The notes under the pieces were generated by a model. The model was not told where the DNA came from and ran no database searches. It saw nothing but the letters and a program-made list of their open reading frames with translations. A stretch of 33,853 bases of DNA from Bacteroidia bacterium (GTDB lineage: Bacteria; Bacteroidota; Bacteroidia; CAILMK01; JBBDIG01): positions 1 to 33,853 of the forward strand of contig JBBDIG010000023.1 of assembly GCA_040880525.1 (NCBI GenBank). Reading direction: 5' to 3'. The stretch's first letter is position 1. Each line of letters begins with the position of its first letter. This document shows, piece after piece, positions 8,196 through 17,132 of this stretch. The position numbers and the translations under genes were made by a program.

Positions 8196-8273
8196 GGAAA
8201 ATCACCCAAAGGTATGACCGGGTTTCTATGCCCTCGTCATTGATTTGCGTCAAAATTTAAAATCATAAAAATC

Positions 8274-8813
8274 ATGAGAAAAATTATCTGGATTTCCGGC
8301 AGCATTGCCGGAGCTATTATGATCTTCAGTTGGTTCATAATGGGAATGGTTTGGCAGTCAGAGGACGGAACTTTTGATTTCGACAAAGGTGAGGTTATAG
8401 GATACACGGCAATGCTGCTGGCACTATCCACTGTGTTCCTGGGCATTAAGGTGTACCGCGACCGCCACCTCGATGGTATTATTTCTTTTAAGACTGCTTT
8501 TCTCACCGGCCTCTATATTGTGCTGGTGGCTTCCGGAATTTATGTGGTGGGATGGATGGTGTATTACCCCAACTTTATGCCCGACTTTGCCGACAAATAC
8601 CAGAAACATCAGGTGGAAAAACTTGACGCAGAGCCTGACCTGACGGAAGAAGAAAAACAGGAACAGATTGCAGAAATGGAAGAGTGGATGGAAATGTACA
8701 AGAATCCCTTCGTAATGGCAGGATTTACTTTCCTTGAAATATTTCCCATCGGATTGGTCGTAGCCATCCTGAGCGCGCTTATCCTGAAACGCAAACCACA
8801 GCCTGCAACATAG
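8274..8813 (+). CDS. DUF4199 domain membrane protein
   Basis: The 179-residue protein has four predicted TM helices: at the N-terminus, ~41-60 (VIGYTAMLLALSTVFLGIKV), ~75-97 and a C-terminal one (FTFLEIFPIGLVVAILSALI). An acidic segment (EPDLTEEEKQEQIAEMEEW) precedes the last helix. The layout and the RDRHLDGIISFKTAF segment fit the DUF4199 family, common in Bacteroidota and of unknown function. It follows a membrane-tethered LuxR-type regulator in the same direction, which suggests a functional pairing. Confidence 0.78.
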   Translation: MRKIIWISGSIAGAIMIFSWFIMGMVWQSEDGTFDFDKGEVIGYTAMLLALSTVFLGIKVYRDRHLDGIISFKTAFLTGLYIVLVASGIYVVGWMVYYPNFMPDFADKYQKHQVEKLDAEPDLTEEEKQEQIAEMEEWMEMYKNPFVMAGFTFLEIFPIGLVVAILSALILKRKPQPAT

Positions 8814-9115
8814 CTCTGTGGAAATTAATGGTAATTGTTCCGGTAACCGGTTGCAACACTTTTTGCTGAATTTTTATAGCATTGCCCAGGTTTAAAAATT
8901 TGCCTATGCTATAAATTTATTTTTTGAAGATTGTCCTTCATAATTGCATTCCCGGACTATTAAGATTTTGGTAATAATTCAATTTCCGAACAAAAGCAAT
9001 TTCAATTTTCTGATCCCGCATCTTTGTCAAAAGATCATGGAAACAAGGGCGATCCGCTGGTAAAATGCCTAATTTTGCACCGCGAAAAATTCTTGGATCA
9101 GAAAAACACAACCCA
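8814..9115. other. 302-bp intergenic region before pruA
   Basis: No gene is supported here. The only clear signal is the -7 promoter element at 9070-9077. A CCGGTAACCGG palindrome near 8840 has too short a loop and no good T-run, so I do not call it a terminator. Confidence 0.5.
9066..9083 (+). promoter_or_regulatory. -7 promoter element of pruA
   Basis: TAATTTTG at 9070-9077 is an exact match to the Bacteroidota -7 consensus TAnnTTTG, within TGCCTAATTTTGCACCGC. The identical 18-mer precedes guaB at 20893-20910. No clear -33 TTTG lies at the expected distance. Transcription would start near 9084, giving a leader of ~30 nt to the ATG at 9116. Confidence 0.6.
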
Positions 9116-10747
9116 ATGTCAAACGCAGTATTTACCGTACCCAAACCTATCAACGAACCGGTTAAAAGTTATGCGCCCGGATCCCCGGAGCGAAAAGAAC
9201 TCAAGGCCGCTATAGATCACTATTACTGCAGTGCCCCTGTGGAAGTGAAGATGGTGATAGATGGAAAGCCGACTGAGACCGCAGATATACGCGAGATCCG
9301 CCCGCCTCATAAGCTGGATACGTTGATCGGCCAATATCATTATGGCAATGAATCACACATAAATCAGTGCATTGAAGCCTCCTTGAATGCACAGCAATCC
9401 TGGGCCGAAATGCCCTGGCCGCAGCGTGCCGCTATCTTCCTGCGGGCAGCCGATCTTATTGCAGGGCCATACCGCGCCAGGATTAATGCTGCAACCATGA
9501 TCGGGCAAAGCAAAAACGCCTACCAGGCAGAGATTGATTCTGCCTGCGAACTCATTGATTTTCTCAGGTTCAATGTGGCTTTTGCGGAGGAACTGTACCA
9601 GCAGCAACCGGTATCATCACCCGGAATATGGAACCGCATGGAATACCGTCCGCTCGAAGGATTTGTGCTGGCCGTAACGCCATTCAACTTCACGGCTATT
9701 GGCGGCAATCTTCCCACGGCTCCTGCGCTCATGGGAAATGTGGTGGTTTGGAAACCTTCGCTGAAGCAATTGCTGAGCGCGCAGGTAATTATGGAAGTGC
9801 TGGAAAAAGCAGGACTGCCAGCCGGTGTAATCAACCTGCTGTTTGCTCCGGGAGAAAAAACGGTTGACGTTTGCTCTCAGCATCCTGATTTTGCCGGGAT
9901 CCATTTTACGGGCAGCACCGGAGTTTTCCAGTCCATCTGGAAGAAGATTGGTGACAATATCAGCACATTCAGAACCTATCCGCGCATTGTGGGCGAAACA
10001 GGCGGCAAGGACTTCGTGATGGTGCATCAATCGGCAGTAGCTGAAGAAGTGGCAACAGCACTGGTGCGTGGCGCTTTCGAGTACCAGGGCCAGAAATGTT
10101 CTGCCGCTTCACGCGCTTATATTCCCGCTAACCTTTGGGACAAAGTGAAGGAATTATTGCTTAGCGATCTAAAAACCATCAAGCTTGGCCCGCCAGAGGA
10201 TTTTTCAAATTTTGTGAATGCCGTGATTGATGAGAATGCATTTAATAAACTGGCAAAATATATTGATGAGGCAAAAGAGAGTGGCGATGCAGAAATAATA
10301 GCCGGTGGAAATTATGATAAATCCGAAGGTTATTTTATTGAGCCCACGGTTATTCTGGCCAAAGCGCCAAAATACGTAACCATGTGCGAAGAACTTTTTG
10401 GCCCTGTACTTACCATTTACGTTTATGATACAGCCAAATTTGAAGAAACACTGGATCTGGTAAATAACACGTCCATCTATGCGCTCACGGGTTCTATTTT
10501 CGCTAAAGATCGGAAGGCTGTGGAAATGGCCACGAAAAAACTGGTGAATGCTGCCGGCAATTTTTACATCAATGATAAACCAACCGGAGCCGTTGTAGGA
10601 CAACAGCCATTTGGTGGCGCACGGGGTTCAGGAACCAATGACAAGGCGGGTTCCATCCTCAACCTCATAAGGTGGGTATCAGCCCGTACGCTGAAGGAAA
10701 CTTACGTGCCGGCTACGGATTACCGCTATCCCTTCCTGAAGGAATAA
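9116..10747 (+). CDS. pruA: L-glutamate gamma-semialdehyde (1-pyrroline-5-carboxylate) dehydrogenase
   Basis: I start at the ATG at 9116 (MSNAVFTVPKPINEPV), which gives 543 residues, the usual length of the single-domain Bacteroidota enzyme. The in-frame ATG at 9065 lies upstream of the promoter element and is rejected. Aldehyde dehydrogenase features are clear: the NAD-binding NFTAIGGNLPTAPALMGN region, the catalytic Glu in VGETGGKDFVM, the catalytic Cys in YQGQKCSAASRAY, and EELFGPVLTIYVY near the end. It oxidises glutamate semialdehyde (from proline) to glutamate with NAD+. No proline dehydrogenase gene is adjacent. The gene appears monocistronic. Confidence 0.92.
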   Translation: MSNAVFTVPKPINEPVKSYAPGSPERKELKAAIDHYYCSAPVEVKMVIDGKPTETADIREIRPPHKLDTLIGQYHYGNESHINQCIEASLNAQQSWAEMPWPQRAAIFLRAADLIAGPYRARINAATMIGQSKNAYQAEIDSACELIDFLRFNVAFAEELYQQQPVSSPGIWNRMEYRPLEGFVLAVTPFNFTAIGGNLPTAPALMGNVVVWKPSLKQLLSAQVIMEVLEKAGLPAGVINLLFAPGEKTVDVCSQHPDFAGIHFTGSTGVFQSIWKKIGDNISTFRTYPRIVGETGGKDFVMVHQSAVAEEVATALVRGAFEYQGQKCSAASRAYIPANLWDKVKELLLSDLKTIKLGPPEDFSNFVNAVIDENAFNKLAKYIDEAKESGDAEIIAGGNYDKSEGYFIEPTVILAKAPKYVTMCEELFGPVLTIYVYDTAKFEETLDLVNNTSIYALTGSIFAKDRKAVEMATKKLVNAAGNFYINDKPTGAVVGQQPFGGARGSGTNDKAGSILNLIRWVSARTLKETYVPATDYRYPFLKE

Positions 10748-10893
10748 TTCAGTATTAAAATAATAAAGTTTGAGGGTTTTAATTTTTTGGGTTTTATCAA
10801 AATATTAAATTTTATCTCAATTCTTAATTTAATTTTTAAACCATGTAATGCTGATTTTTTGAATTTGCACAAAATCGGCAATTAAAATAAAAT

Positions 10894-11991
10894 ATGGCTT
10901 TACGATGTGGAATTGTTGGACTTCCGAATGTGGGAAAGTCCACGTTGTTCAACTCGCTGTCAAGTGCTAAGGCGCAGGCGGCCAACTTTCCGTTTTGCAC
11001 CATCGAACCGAATGTGGGCGTCATCACCGTGCCGGATGCACGGTTGAATCAGCTATCTGACCTCGTGCAACCGGAGCGGATCGTGCCGAATACCATTGAG
11101 ATTGTGGACATTGCCGGGCTTGTAAAAGGTGCCAGCAAGGGTGAGGGATTGGGAAACCAGTTCCTTGCAAACATCCGGGATACCAACGCTATCATCCACG
11201 TCATCCGTTGCTTCGAAGATGCGAACGTGGTGCATGTGGATGGTTCTGTAAATCCTGTTCGCGATAAAGAGATCATTGATTATGAGCTCCAACTCAAGGA
11301 TCTTGAAACCGTTGACAAGCGCCTGGACCGGGCCCAAAAGCTGATCAAGTCCGGGGATAAACTGGCCCAGCGAATGGTGGATTTGCTGAAGCGCCTGAAA
11401 TCCCACCTGGAAGAAGGGAGATCAGCACGGGCAATGGATTTTACGCAGGAAGAGCTTGAGGATGTGCGCGACCTCCATCTCATCACGCTGAAACCTGTAC
11501 TCTATGTGGCAAATGTGGATGAACATTCCGTAATTGATGGAAATGAATTTTCCCAGCAATTAAAGGAGGCCATTTCCGGAGAACAGGCCGAGATGATCCT
11601 GATCAGCGCAAAGATCGAATCGGAGATTGCGGAGCTGGCTGATCCTGAAGAGCGAAAAGAATACCTCGCCATGTATGGCCTCACCGAGCCGGGCGTAAAC
11701 CGGCTAATCCGGGCGGCTTATAACCTGCTGAAGCTTATCACTTATTTTACTGCCGGGAAAAAGGAGGTCCGTGCCTGGCCTGTAAAAGCAGGAAGTACTG
11801 CCCCGCAGGCCGCAGGCGTTATCCACACCGATTTTGAAAAAGGATTTATCCGGGCCGAAGTAATTAAATTCAAAGATTATTTAGAATTAAAATCAGAAAA
11901 TGCCTGCAAAGAAGCCGGACGGCTGAAGCTGGAAGGAAAGGAATACAAAGTGGAGGATGCAGATGTGATGCACTTTCGCTTTAATGTTTAA
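10894..11991 (+). CDS. ychF: Ribosome-binding ATPase YchF (Obg family)
   Basis: This 365-residue protein has a P-loop near its N-terminus (GLPNVGKST), the switch region FPFCTIEPNVGVI, the G3 motif DIAGLVKGASKGEGLGN and the altered G4 motif NVDE, which makes the family prefer ATP to GTP. A coiled-coil arm lies in the middle (LKDLETVDKRLDRAQKLIKSG). A TGS domain follows at about 280-363 (LITYFTAGKKEVRAWPV...TDFEKGFIRAEV). It associates with ribosomes and is implicated in stress and redox responses in other bacteria. The length and motifs are standard. A TGAATTTG element at 10860-10867, ~27 bp upstream of the ATG, may be its -7 box. Confidence 0.96.
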   Translation: MALRCGIVGLPNVGKSTLFNSLSSAKAQAANFPFCTIEPNVGVITVPDARLNQLSDLVQPERIVPNTIEIVDIAGLVKGASKGEGLGNQFLANIRDTNAIIHVIRCFEDANVVHVDGSVNPVRDKEIIDYELQLKDLETVDKRLDRAQKLIKSGDKLAQRMVDLLKRLKSHLEEGRSARAMDFTQEELEDVRDLHLITLKPVLYVANVDEHSVIDGNEFSQQLKEAISGEQAEMILISAKIESEIAELADPEERKEYLAMYGLTEPGVNRLIRAAYNLLKLITYFTAGKKEVRAWPVKAGSTAPQAAGVIHTDFEKGFIRAEVIKFKDYLELKSENACKEAGRLKLEGKEYKVEDADVMHFRFNV

Positions 11992-12132
11992 AGTATTTGT
12001 TTCTTAATTTATTTCTAACCGAATTAAAATTCAGCGCTGGCAGGAAGCAGGAATAAAAGACACGGATGTCATTGGCGTCTGATTTCTTTAACTTCGTATT
12101 CTTCTATTAAACTTTTGAGAAAAACACGAACC

Positions 12133-12963
12133 ATGAAAACGCTGCTATCCTTACTGCTCTTTTTTTCTCCGGTCATAAGTCTTTATTCGCAGGATACGAT
12201 CCCGCCCGTCATTACGCTGAATGGCTCCGCATACGATACCATTGAGGTTTACGATCCATACCCGGAGCCCGGATATTCCGCAATGGATGACATAGATGGC
12301 GATCTCACAGCGCAGGTTACGGTTTCGAGTTTATTGGATACATCCCTTTTAGGCACATATATCATTGAATATTCAGTAGCTGATGAAGCAGGGAATACAA
12401 GCGAAAAAACGCGCTGGGTACATGTTCAGGATACGGAAGCTCCACACCTTGAACTCGTGGGAGATTCCCTCAAGCAGGTCGCATTAAATGAGCAATATGT
12501 AGATGAAGGTTATACTGTTTCAGATAATTATGATTCGATTCCAAACGTAATTTCCTGTGGTACCTATCGTAATTCTTCCAGCCACGGATGTTTTACGATC
12601 TGTTTGATGGCAGAAGATCAGTCAGGAAATAAATCCAGGATCATTACCAGATATATCAGCGTGGACAACGGGTGTACCGGTACGCTGGATTATGCTGTTT
12701 GTGAAACGCTGCTGAACGTCAGGCCCTCCAATGTTCCGGAAATTGAGATATACCCAAACCCTGCAAAAGATGTTTTAATAATTAAAAATTTAACTCAAAA
12801 AATAAAGGGTGTTTCATTTATTAATTTGCAGGGACAAGTAATGGCAATGGCTAATGTGGATGGAAATTATTTAAAAATACCTGACCATTTATCACCCGGA
12901 GTTTATTTTATTAAAATTGAACTGGAAGACCAAATAGTGGTGAGAAAGCAGGTGATTGAATAG
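12133..12963 (+). CDS. Exported Ig-like (DUF5011) protein with T9SS sorting domain
   Basis: I choose the ATG at 12133 (MKTLLSLLLFFSPVISLYSQ), which begins directly with the signal peptide; a TTG 18 bp upstream is an unlikely start. The 276-residue protein has two Ig-like modules of the DUF5011/HYR-like type: PPVITLNGSAYDTIEV...DDIDGDLTAQVTV...AGNTSEKTRWVHV and APHLELVGDSLKQVAL...DQSGNKSRIITRYISV. The second module and the segment after it hold several Cys residues. The C-terminus is a type A T9SS sorting domain (IEIYPNPAKDVLIIKN...PGVYFIKIELEDQIVVRKQ). It is likely surface-located; the partner is unknown. The C-terminal codons are richer in A/T than the rest. Confidence 0.85.
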   Translation: MKTLLSLLLFFSPVISLYSQDTIPPVITLNGSAYDTIEVYDPYPEPGYSAMDDIDGDLTAQVTVSSLLDTSLLGTYIIEYSVADEAGNTSEKTRWVHVQDTEAPHLELVGDSLKQVALNEQYVDEGYTVSDNYDSIPNVISCGTYRNSSSHGCFTICLMAEDQSGNKSRIITRYISVDNGCTGTLDYAVCETLLNVRPSNVPEIEIYPNPAKDVLIIKNLTQKIKGVSFINLQGQVMAMANVDGNYLKIPDHLSPGVYFIKIELEDQIVVRKQVIE

Positions 12964-13079
12964 TCTGCTGAAACCATTCATTTTCCTAATCGGTCAATCT
13001 TCCTGCGTAAATATCAATATCCGCAATACGGCAGTTTCTGACATGAAAACCGGCCCGGCAACTTTGATTTTCCTGAACC

Positions 13080-13110
13080 TTTGTCGCTACACAATATCTC
13101 CTGACCTTTG
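13080..13110 (+). promoter_or_regulatory. Candidate promoter of the hem block
   Basis: TTTG at 13080-13083 is followed after 19 bp by GACCTTTG at 13103-13110, a one-mismatch match to TAnnTTTG at the expected spacing. It ends 25 bp before the hemD ATG, which has AGAGGT as a plausible ribosome-binding site. Confidence 0.45.
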
Positions 13111-13135
13111 CAGCCCCAATGTGAAGAGGTAGTGA

Positions 13136-13948
13136 ATGGAGCAAAAACAAGCATCTCCCTTAGCGGGAAAAACAATCCTCGTAACCCGGCCAGAGGCTCA
13201 GGCCGCTGATTTTGTTGAGAAGCTAAAGCGAATTGAGGCCAACCCGGTTCTCTTTCCTGCCATTGCCATTTCAGCGCCTGAAACCTACAACGCAGTGGAT
13301 GCTGCCATCGGAAACCTGGCGGGCTATGACTGGGTGATCTTTACAAGCGTAAATGGCGTGCGCTTTTTCACAGCGCGGATGCAGGCACTCCAACTCCCGG
13401 TTGATGCATTGAAAAAATGCCGGATTGCAGCCATTGGACCAGCCACCGCCTCCTTGCTGCAGGAGCTTGGCCTGCATCCGGAATTTGTGCCTTCCAAATT
13501 TGTTGCAGAGGTTTTGGCTGAAGAATTTCCCGATGTAGAGGGACAGAAAATCCTGCTGCCGAGGGCTGATATAGCCAGGAAAAACCTGAAGCACGACCTG
13601 GAGGCACGAGGTGCAAGTGTGGAGGAACTGGTGGCCTACCGCACCAGCGGCTCGCATTTCCCCGAAGACGAAGCGCGGCAACGCCTGTCGCAGGAAGAAA
13701 TAGACATCATCACTTTTACAAGCTCATCAACCGTGCGGTATTTCCGCGAAAAAATGGAAAAGCTCGGCATGTCGCTGCCCGAAGCAAGGATTGCCTGCAT
13801 CGGACCTATCACAGCAAATACGGCCAGGGAACTGCAATTTGATGTTTGGACGGAGGCCGAAACCTATACGATTGACGGACTCATTAATTCTATGGAAAAA
13901 GCATTAGCCAATGAAAAAACGGCCAAGAAGGCTCAGAAAGAGCGATAA
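13136..13948 (+). CDS. hemD: Uroporphyrinogen-III synthase
   Basis: This 270-residue protein starts with [23 protein letters not shown], the standard opening of HemD. It has the two-domain pattern with [15 protein letters not shown] in the first half and [16 protein letters not shown] plus [14 protein letters not shown] in the second. It closes and inverts ring D of hydroxymethylbilane to make uroporphyrinogen III, the last common precursor of haem, sirohaem and cobalamin. Its 3' end overlaps hemB by 38 bp, indicating a co-transcribed, probably translationally coupled pair. The family diverges fast, so motifs are weak, but the context supports the call. Confidence 0.9.
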   Translation: MEQKQASPLAGKTILVTRPEAQAADFVEKLKRIEANPVLFPAIAISAPETYNAVDAAIGNLAGYDWVIFTSVNGVRFFTARMQALQLPVDALKKCRIAAIGPATASLLQELGLHPEFVPSKFVAEVLAEEFPDVEGQKILLPRADIARKNLKHDLEARGASVEELVAYRTSGSHFPEDEARQRLSQEEIDIITFTSSSTVRYFREKMEKLGMSLPEARIACIGPITANTARELQFDVWTEAETYTIDGLINSMEKALANEKTAKKAQKER

Positions 13949-14864
13949 CCTCCGCAGCTTGGTGAGGGAGACGCACATCACAATGGACGACATTGTGTAT
14001 CCCCTCTTTGTGAGGCCGGGAACCGGAATTATGGAACCCATCATTTCCATGCCTGGGCAGTTCCGCTGGTCGCCTGATACGCTTGTGCAGGAGGTGAAAG
14101 AGGCAATGGATGCGGGTGTGAAAGCCGTGCTCCTGTTCGGGTTGGCGAACCACAAAGACGAGCTGGCCAAGGATGCTTACCATGATGACGGTGCCGTACA
14201 ACAGGCTCTTCGCAAACTGAAACAGACATTCCCTGAATTGCTGGTGATGACCGATGTCTGTGTTTGTGGATTTACCAATCACGGCCATTGCGGAATTGTA
14301 AAGGATGGCCATGTGGCGAATGACGAAACCCTGGAGATCCTGGCGAAAACTGCTATAACCCATGCGAAAGCTGGCGCTGACATAGTGGCTCCCAGCGCTA
14401 TGATGGACGGACAGGTCGGGGCCATCCGCGAAGCACTGGATGCCACCGGATTTTCGGATGTGGGCATAATGGCCTATTCAGCCAAGTTTTGGAGCAGCTT
14501 CTATGGTCCGTTCCGTGAGGCCGCTGATTCGGCTCCGCAATCCGGCAACCGGGCCACTTACCAGATGGATACAGCCAACAGCCGCGAAGCCCTCCGCGAA
14601 ATGGATATGGATGTGGAAGAAGGTGCGGACATCCTCATGATCAAACCCGCTGTCAGCTACCTGGATATTATTTACCAGGCACGCCAACGGCATAATCTGC
14701 CTATTGCGGCTTATAATGTTAGTGCAGAATATTCTATGATAAAAGCTGCTGGCGAAAAAGGATGGATCAATGAAAAAGCTGTAGTAATGGAAATGCTTAC
14801 CTCTATAAAGCGTGCAGGAGCAGACATTATCATTACTTATTTTGCAAAACAGATTTTTAAATAA
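13911..14864 (+). CDS. hemB: Porphobilinogen synthase (5-aminolevulinate dehydratase)
   Basis: This 317-residue protein begins [20 protein letters not shown] and YPLFVRPG, as expected for HemB. Both active-site lysines are visible: K192 in [15 protein letters not shown] and K245 in [13 protein letters not shown]. The cysteine zinc site is complete in [14 protein letters not shown] (C117, C119, C127), so this is a zinc-type enzyme. It condenses two 5-aminolevulinate molecules to porphobilinogen. Its start lies inside the 3' end of hemD. The gene after it is a HemQ-like protein, extending the haem theme. Confidence 0.96.
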   Translation: MKKRPRRLRKSDNLRSLVRETHITMDDIVYPLFVRPGTGIMEPIISMPGQFRWSPDTLVQEVKEAMDAGVKAVLLFGLANHKDELAKDAYHDDGAVQQALRKLKQTFPELLVMTDVCVCGFTNHGHCGIVKDGHVANDETLEILAKTAITHAKAGADIVAPSAMMDGQVGAIREALDATGFSDVGIMAYSAKFWSSFYGPFREAADSAPQSGNRATYQMDTANSREALREMDMDVEEGADILMIKPAVSYLDIIYQARQRHNLPIAAYNVSAEYSMIKAAGEKGWINEKAVVMEMLTSIKRAGADIIITYFAKQIFK

Positions 14865-14963
14865 AAATGATTGGTGTTTAATTTAAAAATAAAACATTTA
14901 ATACAAAATAATCACATTTTATAAATTGCCTCTTTTTGCTTAAACAACAAAACCTAAATTAAA

Positions 14964-15650
14964 ATGGATAAAAGAATATTAGTACATTACCAAACCTTCA
15001 GTTTTTCTGAAAGCTTCTGGATGATGGAAAGAAGTGATAAGCGTAAACTCCTGAGAGAATTCATCAAAGCAGCGAGGGAGGTTTGCGGACAGGCGGAATT
15101 TTACCAGCTTTATCCTGCCGCAGGAGAGTGGGATCTGATGCTATGGAGCAGCAATAATGCTGAGGACAAAATGGCCCCGGATCAATATTTCAGGTCGTTT
15201 GCCGGCAAATTCAATGCGTTGCGAAGCCACATCCTTCCGGGCCGCAATTTTTGGGGAATGACCAAGCCTTCGGTTTATTCTAAGGCCCGCAGATCGCCTC
15301 AGGAAATTGATCCTTTTGATACAACAAAGCGAACTCCTTATTTCATTATTTATCCATTTTCAAAAACACCAGAATGGTACATGAAAAGTAGGGAAGAAAG
15401 GCAGGAAATGATGAATGCACATATTACGCTGGGAAAAAAATACAAGGAAATAAATCAACTGCTCCTGTACTCATTTGGATTGCAGGATCAGGAATTCATC
15501 GTGAGCTATGAAATGGAAAGCCTTGCCCAATTCTCCGACCTTGTGTACGACCTACGCATGACGGAGGCGCGGCTGTTTACATTGCTGGATACGCCAATTA
15601 TTACGGCCCTGAGAAGAGAAGAAGACGACCTGATGGACTTGTATTGCTAA
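14964..15650 (+). CDS. HemQ-like (chlorite dismutase family) haem protein, probable coproheme decarboxylase
   Basis: The 228-residue protein belongs to the chlorite dismutase/HemQ superfamily. Family signatures include FWGMTKPSVYS, then PYFIIYPFSKTPEWYMKSREER, in which Y130 and K134 form the YPxSK motif that matches the catalytic Tyr/Lys pair of coproheme decarboxylases. The likely proximal haem ligand is His153 in MMNAHITLGKKY. A nearby Gln (Q165) may be the distal residue, which in true chlorite dismutases is Arg. SFGLQDQEFIVSYE follows. Coproheme decarboxylase converts Fe-coproporphyrin III to haem b. The gene lies 99 bp after hemB in the same direction. The enzymatic role is inferred; other members of the family have unrelated or unknown roles. 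Confidence 0.8.
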   Translation: MDKRILVHYQTFSFSESFWMMERSDKRKLLREFIKAAREVCGQAEFYQLYPAAGEWDLMLWSSNNAEDKMAPDQYFRSFAGKFNALRSHILPGRNFWGMTKPSVYSKARRSPQEIDPFDTTKRTPYFIIYPFSKTPEWYMKSREERQEMMNAHITLGKKYKEINQLLLYSFGLQDQEFIVSYEMESLAQFSDLVYDLRMTEARLFTLLDTPIITALRREEDDLMDLYC

Positions 15651-15744
15651 ACCCCAATTTTCCTTTTAAATACCGGATATTCTATTTTGGTTTGTTCCGG
15701 AAAATTTTCTGCACGGAAATAACGGGAATGCTACAAGTGGTTTT

Positions 15745-16080
15745 TTAACCTCCGCTGAATTTTACCTTATAGCCTTCCGCTTTTAAAATTTCTCCAACTT
15801 TTTCCCGGTGGTCGCCCTGGATAATTATTTCCCCATCCTTTGCGCTGCCACCGGTACCGGCTTTGTTTTTCAGCATTTTTCCCAGGTCCTTCAGTGCTTC
15901 ATCGCTGCCCCGGAAACCTTCAATCAGGGTAACGATTTTGCCGCCACGGCCTTTGCTGCTGCGGCTCACCTTCAACTGTTGCGCAGAAGGAACGGGGGTT
16001 TCCACTGGTTTTTCCTCATGATCAAGATCAAAATCAGGATTGGTGGAATAAATTAATCCACCCTTATTTTTTTTCGCCAT
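15745..16080 (-). CDS. Translation initiation factor SUI1/eIF1-like protein (YciH family)
   Basis: I use the ATG at 16080 (MAKKNKGGLIYSTNPDF), because that opening is typical of bacterial YciH/SUI1 proteins; the eight codons before it overlap the end of the upstream gene. The 111-residue product has a flexible basic/acidic N-terminus and a SUI1 domain over the last ~75 residues (KGRGGKIVTLIEGF, LGKMLKNKAGTGGSAKDGEIIIQGDHREKV, EGYKVKFSGG). It probably affects start-site fidelity at the 30S subunit, as proposed for E. coli YciH. It follows the lipid-kinase gene by 16 bp, so the two are co-transcribed. Confidence 0.92.
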   Translation of the reverse strand: MAKKNKGGLIYSTNPDFDLDHEEKPVETPVPSAQQLKVSRSSKGRGGKIVTLIEGFRGSDEALKDLGKMLKNKAGTGGSAKDGEIIIQGDHREKVGEILKAEGYKVKFSGG

Positions 16081-16096
16081 TACTGCTTTTTTATTA

Positions 16097-16972
16097 TTAA
16101 ACAATTACGCGCAGCGCTTTTTGTTCCACCCGCAAACGGATTTCATCTGTGGCCGGATAGGGTTCGCCATCAATATGCAAAAAGCCATCTTTCCCGCATT
16201 TTATCACCGCTTCTTTTACTGAAAATGATTTGAAATAGGACGACTTAAAAATTTTTTGCTTAAATATTAAACCCATAATATGCGGTGCCTGAAAAATCGG
16301 GAATGGCTCTAAAATGCAAATTTCAATTCGTCCGTCATTAATTTTTCCTGAAGGATTGATGCAGGCGCCATTGCCATATTGTGAAGAATTGGCAAAGCTT
16401 ACTATAAATGCTTTATCATGAAAACTTCCTTCAGGGCATTGAATCTCTATCCGGGAGGGTTTATATTGACGGAGGCTGCTGGCCACCGACCGTGCATAGG
16501 AGTAGAATCCGCGGCTTTTCGTCTTGGAAAAGGCATCACCTACAAAGGCATCGAACCCTACCCCGCTCACATTAAAGAATACGTGCTCATTTGCATAAGC
16601 CGCATCTATGCGCTTGCTGCGATAGCGGTTTATCCGCTGGAGCGCCTGCGGAATGGAGAGGGGAATTTTGAGGTGCCGGGCCAATCCATTTCCGGAGCCA
16701 AACGGCAGGATTCCGAGCTTAACGTCTGTACCGGTGAGGCTGGCAGCCGTTTCGTTTACAGTGCCATCGCCTCCGCAGGCTACAACGGAATCGAAACCTG
16801 CTGCAACGGCCCCGGCAGCGAGTTCAGTTGCATGGCCTGGCCTTTCCGTTTCTGTTATCTCCCCCTTAAACCGTTCCTTCCAAAGCTGCTTCTTTATTAC
16901 ATCCCTGAGTCCGCTTTTCGACCTGCCACCTGAAATCGGGTTGCTGATAAAAAGGATTTTTCTCTTTTTCAT
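16097..16972 (-). CDS. Diacylglycerol kinase-type lipid kinase (DagK/YegS family)
   Basis: This 291-residue protein has the N-terminal DAGK catalytic domain: ILFISNPISGG, then ACGGDGTVNE (GGDGT at 67-71), then GILPFGSGNGLARHLKIP. The C-terminal beta-sandwich half holds VSGVGFDAFV, SQYGNGACINPSGKINDGRIEI and the nucleotide/metal-associated HIDGEPYPA. It phosphorylates a lipid, diacylglycerol or a related lipid, at the membrane; the exact substrate is not evident. Length and motifs are complete. The SUI1-like gene follows 16 bp downstream. Confidence 0.93.
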   Translation of the reverse strand: MKKRKILFISNPISGGRSKSGLRDVIKKQLWKERFKGEITETERPGHATELAAGAVAAGFDSVVACGGDGTVNETAASLTGTDVKLGILPFGSGNGLARHLKIPLSIPQALQRINRYRSKRIDAAYANEHVFFNVSGVGFDAFVGDAFSKTKSRGFYSYARSVASSLRQYKPSRIEIQCPEGSFHDKAFIVSFANSSQYGNGACINPSGKINDGRIEICILEPFPIFQAPHIMGLIFKQKIFKSSYFKSFSVKEAVIKCGKDGFLHIDGEPYPATDEIRLRVEQKALRVIV

Positions 16973-17132
16973 TGATATACTAGGGAATTATCTAAAACGC
17001 TTTCTGAAGGCAAAAATGGAATATTTTAATTTATTAAAAATAAAATCCATTGTTCTTTCAATAAATACAAAAAATCAAAATTTGAATTTACGCAGCCATT
17101 CTCAGTGTGGAGAATGATGAAGTTGAATTCTT

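Noticed and set aside
9065-9115. Upstream in-frame ATG extending PruA by 17 residues
   Set aside because: The codons coincide with the -7 promoter element and the expected transcription start, and the extension has no family character.
10205-10603. 132-residue minus-strand ORF inside pruA
   Set aside because: It lies wholly antisense to a clearly recognised dehydrogenase and has no recognisable domain.
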